Below the pieces are notes generated by a model. That model worked only from the letters and a program-made list of their open reading frames with translations, had not been told where the DNA came from and did no database searches. A stretch of 64,000 nt of DNA from positions 29,742,903 through 29,806,902 of the forward strand of contig NC_092878.1 of NCBI RefSeq assembly GCF_028372415.1, given 5' to 3'. This DNA comes from Notamacropus eugenii (Eukaryota > Chordata > Mammalia > Diprotodontia > Macropodidae). This document shows, in pieces, positions 11,281-64,000 of this stretch (positions are counted from its first letter, which is position 1; each line of letters opens with the position of its first letter). Both the position numbers and the translations under genes were made by a program.

Positions 11281-11639
11281 TACATATCCATCTGTCTGTC
11301 TGTCTATCTATCTACCTATATATGGCACATCACTCCGAGTGATTGGTATGAAGACAGTTGAATGAAGCATCTGTACCACCTGGCTGCTGCCTTTGCCAAT
11401 AAAGTTTCCAGCACCCTTATATAGGGGACAGATCCAAAAGGGAGCTCAATGCTTAGATCTGATTCCACAAGGTCATCATTGCTTGCTTACTATCATGATT
11501 CAATCAATCAACAAAAAACGCCACTTTGCATCTGCTGCCCTGCCCTGTTTTAACTCCAAAGAACAAAATGTGCTAGCACTGGGTACCCCCTGGGGTCTTC
11601 TCCCTTTCCTACTCTCCCATCCCTACTGCTAGCTTTCCT

Positions 11640-11784
11640 GCCTCTTTTTCTGTGTTGTTTTTCTCTTAAAGATTGTAAGGTCCTTGAGGACAAGGAATGT
11701 TTTTCTTTTTACTAACTGTATCCTCAGCTTTTAGCACAGTTTCTGGGACATAGTAGAACTTAATAAATATTTATTGGATAATTG
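11640..11784 (+). repeat. L2 3' end
   Basis: taaggtccttgaggacaagg through catagtagaacttaataaat. Its right part includes the left target-site copy of the next element. Confidence 0.7.
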
Positions 11785-12338
11785 GGGTGTATGGAGTATT
11801 CTGGGAGGACTAGTACCTCTGGTATGAGGGCTTACTGAGTCCTTTTCAAGGCTGCTCATCCGCCTTTGGTGTCCAACTTCACCCAACTCTCACCTGTGCC
11901 TCCAAGAAGCTATAGCATGCACAACGGCCACACCCTAATAAAACTGTCTCGGCAGACAGGTTAAACCAGGCTGGGGTAACTAACAGGTGTCAAACCCTTT
12001 CGTGAGTTAGGAGAATGTCTAACCCAAGCATGTGAAGACTTCCCCTGGAGAAATGAGCTGATAAGAACAATTTGTTCCCATGGTCATGAAGATGGCTGAA
12101 GCAAGTGCTATGGAACTTAGAGTCTGGTCAGACATGGAAGATGCCAAGGTCATCCACTGCATCCTGGGCCATCACCAGTTTTCTTGACTTTTATTCTGCC
12201 ACTGGACTTTGATGACTCTGGAAGAGAGAGTGAGGCTGATGACTTTGAGCAACTGTGCCTCACTTAATAGCCAATTCACAAGTCAAGACATCACCCATGA
12301 TGTTGTTGGTCCTCTTTAATGTAAAAGAAAGACAACAT
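11785..12338 (+). mobile_element. 5'-truncated LINE whose tail is shared with the WSINE-like SINEs
   Basis: 554-bp insertion flanked by an 11-bp duplication, ttggataattg (11774-11784 and 12339-12349). The last 190 bp or so (from cactgcatcctgggccatca to the end) align with the tail of the SINEs at 222-539 and 25974-26291. The first 350 bp have no SINE counterpart. I infer that it is a truncated copy of the LINE that supplies the SINE tail; I could not identify the LINE clade. Confidence 0.6.
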
Positions 12339-12349
12339 TTGGATAATTG

Positions 12350-12475
12350 AATAAAAACAGATTTATTAAGGGTCTACTATGTGCCAGAAATACCATGTTA
12401 AGTCATGGGAAACAATAAAATCGAAATAATCCCCACCCACAAGGAGAATGTATTCTATGTTGGAATGCTGTCCAT
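12350..12475 (+). repeat. ancient interspersed repeat, unnamed family
   Basis: Contains gggtctactatgtgccagaa; same family as 4052-4204. Confidence 0.5.
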
Positions 12476-13070
12476 GGACTCTGTAGCAACACAAGATACA
12501 ACACTCTGCAGTAACACATATCCCCTCTTCCCTCTCTACCCTATTCCCAAACCACCACAATGCTGACACAAAGGGAAGAGAACCAGGACTAAGTAATGCA
12601 GCCACCATACTCACACTGCATCTTTCAGTCTCTATCACCTACTTTTGTACGTACTCTCTATAGACACCCAACACAATCAAATATGGTTTGACGTTCTGCC
12701 AAACTTAGTCTACACCCTTGGGATGGTGGGGGTTCTTATTTTAGCTTAGTGGTATGCGCTTAATTCTCCATCAGCTCTACCTTGGGTTCAGAGGGCTCAA
12801 ACAAGAAGACAGCCCTGGTAGCAGAGCAGCTTACAAGAGGTGATGTCTGTGAGGCAGGATAAAGGATAAAGGAGACCGCAATATCTAGTTCTCCACATCC
12901 ACCAAACTGTCTGAACAATGGCGATCTTTCTAATCTCTAGAACCTTTAAATATCTTTGCAGAACTGCTACTCTGGTTTTTCTGGGTTATTCCTGAGGCTT
13001 CACATAGAACAATGCTATGGAGGTCTAATCAAAAGAAATGGAGGAGACAAAGCTTAGAGGCATCACAGTC
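12476..13070. other. no recognised feature
   Basis: About 600 bp downstream of TGM5 without a repeat or gene that I can name. Confidence 0.45.
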
Positions 13071-13074
13071 ATTG

Positions 13075-13320
13075 TAATAGCATAATTTGCCAAGTGTTGT
13101 ATAAATATTATGCCATTTTATTCTTGTGACAACCCAGGAAGGTAGGTACTATTGTTATCCCTATTTTATAGATAAGGAAACTGAGGCAAAGGTTAAGTGA
13201 CTTGTCTACTCACTTAGTAACTGTCTGTAGCTAGTAAGTGTCTGAAACTAGTTTTGAATTCAGATCTGGTCTGGCTCCAGGACTAGAACACCAACCATTG
13301 AGTCACTTTTTTGCCTCATA
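13075..13320 (-). repeat. MIR remnant
   Basis: tattgttatccctattttat, aaggaaactgaggcaaaggt and gctagtaagtgtctg in MIR reverse order. Confidence 0.75.
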
Positions 13321-13329
13321 TGATCTTTA

Positions 13330-13540
13330 TAGCCAATTCTTTATATCAGAAATTTAAAGTGGGAAGGCATTTAGAAGTCAGATAGTCTAATTCTCTCATT
13401 TTATAGAGATAGAAATTAAGCCTCAGAGAAATGAAATGATTTGCTAAACTAATATTATACAGACAGGAAATAGCAGAGCTAGCATTCAGACTCAAGTTCT
13501 CTTACTACCAATCCAGGACTCTTTCCATTGAACCACACTG
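13330..13540 (-). repeat. MIR-like remnant
   Basis: Older variant with agtctaattctctcatttta and ctctttccattgaaccacac. Confidence 0.6.
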
Positions 13541-13552
13541 GCATGTCCTTAT

Positions 13553-13780
13553 TCCTGTTCAGTCATTTTTAGTCATGCCCAGCTCCTTGTGACCCTATTT
13601 TTAGTTTTTCTTGGCAAAGATACTAGAGTGGTTTGCCATTTCCTTCTCTAGTTCATTTTCCAGATGAGGAAACTGAGGCAAACAGGTTTAAGTGATTTGT
13701 CTGGTCACACAGCTAGTAAGGCTGGATTTGAACTCAGGTCCTCCTGTGTCCAGACTAGGAGCTCTAACTACTGCATCATG
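13553..13780 (-). mobile_element. MAR1-like CORE-SINE
   Basis: Reverse copy. Tail gtcatgcccagctccttgtg and ggtttgccatttccttctct, CORE and a damaged head. Confidence 0.8.
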
Positions 13781-13846
13781 GACGATGCCCTCAAACACCT
13801 GAATGGTTGTCATGGAGTAAAGGGAAAATATTTATTCTGGTTGGTT

Positions 13847-14034
13847 CTAGAGTGGAGATTCTTTATGTTATTTGTGTCATGGACCCCTTTGGCAGCCTGG
13901 TGGAGCCCTTCTTAGATTATTTTTAAATGAATAAAATAAAATAGAATCACAAAGGAAATCGATTATATTGAAAGTTACAGAAATAGATATTTTTAAAAAC
14001 CAAGTCCCATGCATATTAAGAACCCTTGCTGTAG
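13847..14034. mobile_element. probable short DNA transposon (MITE)
   Basis: Imperfect inverted ends: ctagagtggagattctttat at the left and the reverse complement of attaagaacccttgctgtag at the right. The interior has gtgtcatggacccctttggc and aaataaaataaaatagaatc, which I associate with an old mammalian hAT-type family. Target duplication not resolved. Confidence 0.45.
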
Positions 14035-14556
14035 AAGGCAGAAGTGGGCAATTATATAGGGAGGCGGACTTTGGCTTAGTATGATGCCAAATTTCCCAGA
14101 AACAAAGGTTATCCAAAAGGTAGCCTGGGGAATAGGAAGCATCCTATCCCTGAATGACTGAGGAAACATAACCACTCTTTGATACTGTAGAGGAGGAGGG
14201 TTTGATTTGATATTTTTATTAAACTGTTCCCCATGGAGTGGAGGGGGAAAGGGAAGAGAATGGTAGAGAGAAATTGTATTGGGTACAGTAGTGTCAGGAC
14301 GCTATCCACTGAGATGATAGGCGATCTTTAGGGTGAATTGTGAACATGAGCTTCAGCCGAGTGGACCAACACAGTATCTTGCAATAGAAGGAATTCAACA
14401 AACACTACACGAGTGAAGGAAATGACCAGATGAAAGTTTAAATGCTCATTGTTTTTATGGGAGGGGGAGAGGTGGAAGGCAATTACAAAGGACAAAAGAG
14501 GTGAACTAGGGAGTGGCTGGGGTAGAGAACATGAAAGAATAAATACAACAATAATG

Positions 14557-14562
14557 TTTATT
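14557..14562 (-). terminator. candidate TGM5 poly(A) signal
   Basis: AATAAA on the minus strand, 305 bases after the TGM5 stop, followed by a T-rich stretch that could act as a downstream element. A second AATAAA at 14215-14220 is a weaker alternative. Between stop and signal I see no interspersed repeat. Confidence 0.55.
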
Positions 14563-14867
14563 GCTAGAGGAGAGTCAACTACAAAAGGCAAAGTTGGTCA
14601 GGTCCTCTTATTTTCCACCTGGCCACCAGGGGAGACAAATTACAACGAAGTCCCCACTGGTCTTCCTTCTCAATCTGGGTGCATGCCCCTCACTACTCAC
14701 TTGGACGTAAAAGCAAGATATCCAGAGTCTGTATCATTCTCTGGCTACTCAGAAGAGTCCTGTGTGTTTGTTTGTTAGGGAAAGGCGGTGTTCAGTTGTT
14801 AAACTTTAACCTCTGCGACGTTGAAATTCAGCAGCATCCTGAGATGAACAGCTCTGCCCCAGAGGTT

Positions 14868-62751
<47,884 letters not shown>

Positions 62752-63180
62752 CTGTGAACAAACAGAGAATTAAATTTAAAAATTTAAATGTGCTTCCTAC
62801 TTTTAGCCTAGCCAAAATCCCCTGAGGAACTCAGTCCTTCCTCCAGAAAACCAAAGCTTTGGTTGCTTAGTGCCAGTTTCCTCTCTTCCTGTTGAAGTCA
62901 GAAGACCTGGGGACAAGAGAGGCTGAGTTTCCCTGTAAAAGGCAGGGTTAAGGAAGGATTCCACCACCAGGCAGATGCTCCTTGTCCTAGGTGCTTCATA
63001 AGCCAGAAGGGCAGGGTTGTTGTCTATCACCTTGGGACAGACCCTGAAGAGAAATTGAATTTGGGGCAACAAAGGCTCCCCATGAAATGTAATAGAAGAT
63101 GATGCGACCTGGAGAAGAAAAGATTTAGGGAGGACTTAATGTGTATCTTCAAATATTTGAAGGCTTTACAGAGTCTCAGA
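62752..63180. other. upstream of TGM5 exon 2, unrecognised
   Basis: No repeat named. It contains, on the minus strand at 63031-63040, CTGTCCCAAG followed by gtgata, which resembles the expected tiny first exon and donor but lacks an ATG (see findings). Confidence 0.5.
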
Positions 63181-63340
63181 GCTAGAAGAGACCTCAGTTT
63201 GTGCCACACAATCTGTGCCTGAACAAGAACCCCCTCTACAACTTATCCACAAACAGTGCCAATGAGGGGGACACCACTACCTCTCAAGGGAATTCATTCT
63301 ACTTTGGAACAGCTGTAGCTGTTAGGAAGTTTTTCCTTTT
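63180..63340 (-). repeat. L3/CR1-like 3' remnant
   Basis: ggaacagctgtagctgttag and ccactacctctcaagggaat fit the reversed CR1/L3 end. Confidence 0.5.
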
Positions 63341-63583
63341 TGTTGTTCATTCATTTCAGTTGTGTCCTACTCTTCGTGACTTCTAAGGGGTTTTCTTGGC
63401 AATGATAACAGAGTGGTTTGCTATTTCCATCTCCAGTTCATTTTACAGATGAGGAAACTGAGGCAAACAGGGTGAAGTGACTTGCCCAAAATCACACAGC
63501 TAGTAAGTGTCTGCGACTGGGTTTGAACTCAGGTCTTCCTGACTCCAAATTCAGCACTCTATCCGTTGAGCCATCTGGCTGCT
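63341..63583 (-). mobile_element. MAR1-like CORE-SINE
   Basis: ttcagttgtgtcctactctt through gttgagccatctggctgctc. Confidence 0.85.
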
Positions 63584-63639
63584 CCTCTGAATTCTGTTCT
63601 ACAAAAATCTAAATGATGGCTTATTTATATCTCTGTCAC

Positions 63640-64000
63640 AAATTCTAATGTGAAATGGTCACTTCCTCCAGGTTCCCATCATTTCCATCCCAGCCTTGAC
63701 CTATCTTTCCCCTTCTGGAATATACTCTCTCCTCCCCATCCCTTTCCTCTGCTTCATGGTTCTCTCTCTTTAAGGTGCCACCATCTTATGCCTGAGAAGA
63801 CTTCTCTGATTTTTCAATCTGCTGGTCTCTTGCCTTACAAACTATGTTGTGTTTAACTATGCCATATCTATTTATATAAATACATGTCTCCTCCATTAGA
63901 ATGTGGTATCCTTGCAAATTAGAATTACTTCATTCTTTATATTTGTATCCGCAGAGCCCAGTGCAGCACCTGGCACACAGTAGGCTTAATAAATGTTTGC
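63640..64000 (+). repeat. L2 3' end, runs to the window edge
   Basis: tctctgatttttcaatctgc, cagagcccagtgcagcacct and ggcacacagtaggcttaata. Confidence 0.75.

Noticed and set aside
11032-11361. Long open frames through the TC repeat
   Set aside because: Leu-Ser and Arg-Glu repeats are translation of a dinucleotide repeat, not genes.
12366-12638. Possible EPB42 exon downstream of TGM5
   Set aside because: The 90-codon frame has no transglutaminase-like motif and overlaps an old repeat.
62752-64000. 3' end of TGM7 upstream of TGM5
   Set aside because: No beta-barrel exon motif (such as FKDIKG or VEGSGL) appears on the minus strand here; the sequence is repeats and unrecognised DNA.

Overview
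The window is vertebrate nuclear DNA, most likely from a marsupial and probably an Australian one. The evidence is a dense background of marsupial-type CORE-SINEs (a MAR1-like family and a WSINE/WALLSI-like family), marsupial-type L1 and half-L1 (HAL1) LINEs, and older MIR, L2 and L3/CR1 remnants shared by mammals. No bacterial, viral or plasmid signals are present.

The only host gene I can support is TGM5 (transglutaminase 5, the epidermal cornified-envelope cross-linking enzyme), on the minus strand. Twelve coding exons (2-13) are readable from 62751 down to 14868. All have consensus splice sites, compatible phases and no internal stops. With the tiny first exon, which I could not place securely, the product would be 715 residues. 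The human protein is 720, and the whole difference falls in the variable hinge encoded by exon 10. The catalytic triad (Cys278, His337, Asp360) and the calcium-loop motifs are intact. Intron sizes run from 112 bp (intron 2) to 19.8 kb (intron 6). A candidate poly(A) signal lies about 305 bp after the stop codon. In human the neighbours on this strand are EPB42 downstream and TGM7 upstream; no exon of either was recognised here.

Layout by region. Positions 1-14.5 kb are intergenic: a full-length SINE, a full-length HAL1 with an open ORF1, two 5'-truncated L1 copies with clear target-site duplications, and older debris. Positions 14.5-62.8 kb are TGM5, its introns filled with SINEs, L2, MIR, a second HAL1 (intron 6, sense to the gene), a probable solo LTR nested in a SINE, two copies of a palindromic hAT-like MITE, and microsatellites. 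Positions 62.8-64 kb are upstream of exon 2 and hold SINE, L2 and L3/CR1 remnants.

I found no previously unknown multi-gene system. The most useful observations are these: the complete marsupial TGM5 structure with natural Met109 and Gly113; the unresolved exon 1; the paired HAL1 elements that lack ORF2 and carry duplicated promoter-like units; a LINE whose tail is shared with a SINE family; a CpG-dense stretch in intron 6; a 233-bp local tandem duplication; and a repeat fragment that abuts the exon 4 splice donor. Comparisons with human TGM5 and with repeat families are from memory, not from a database search.
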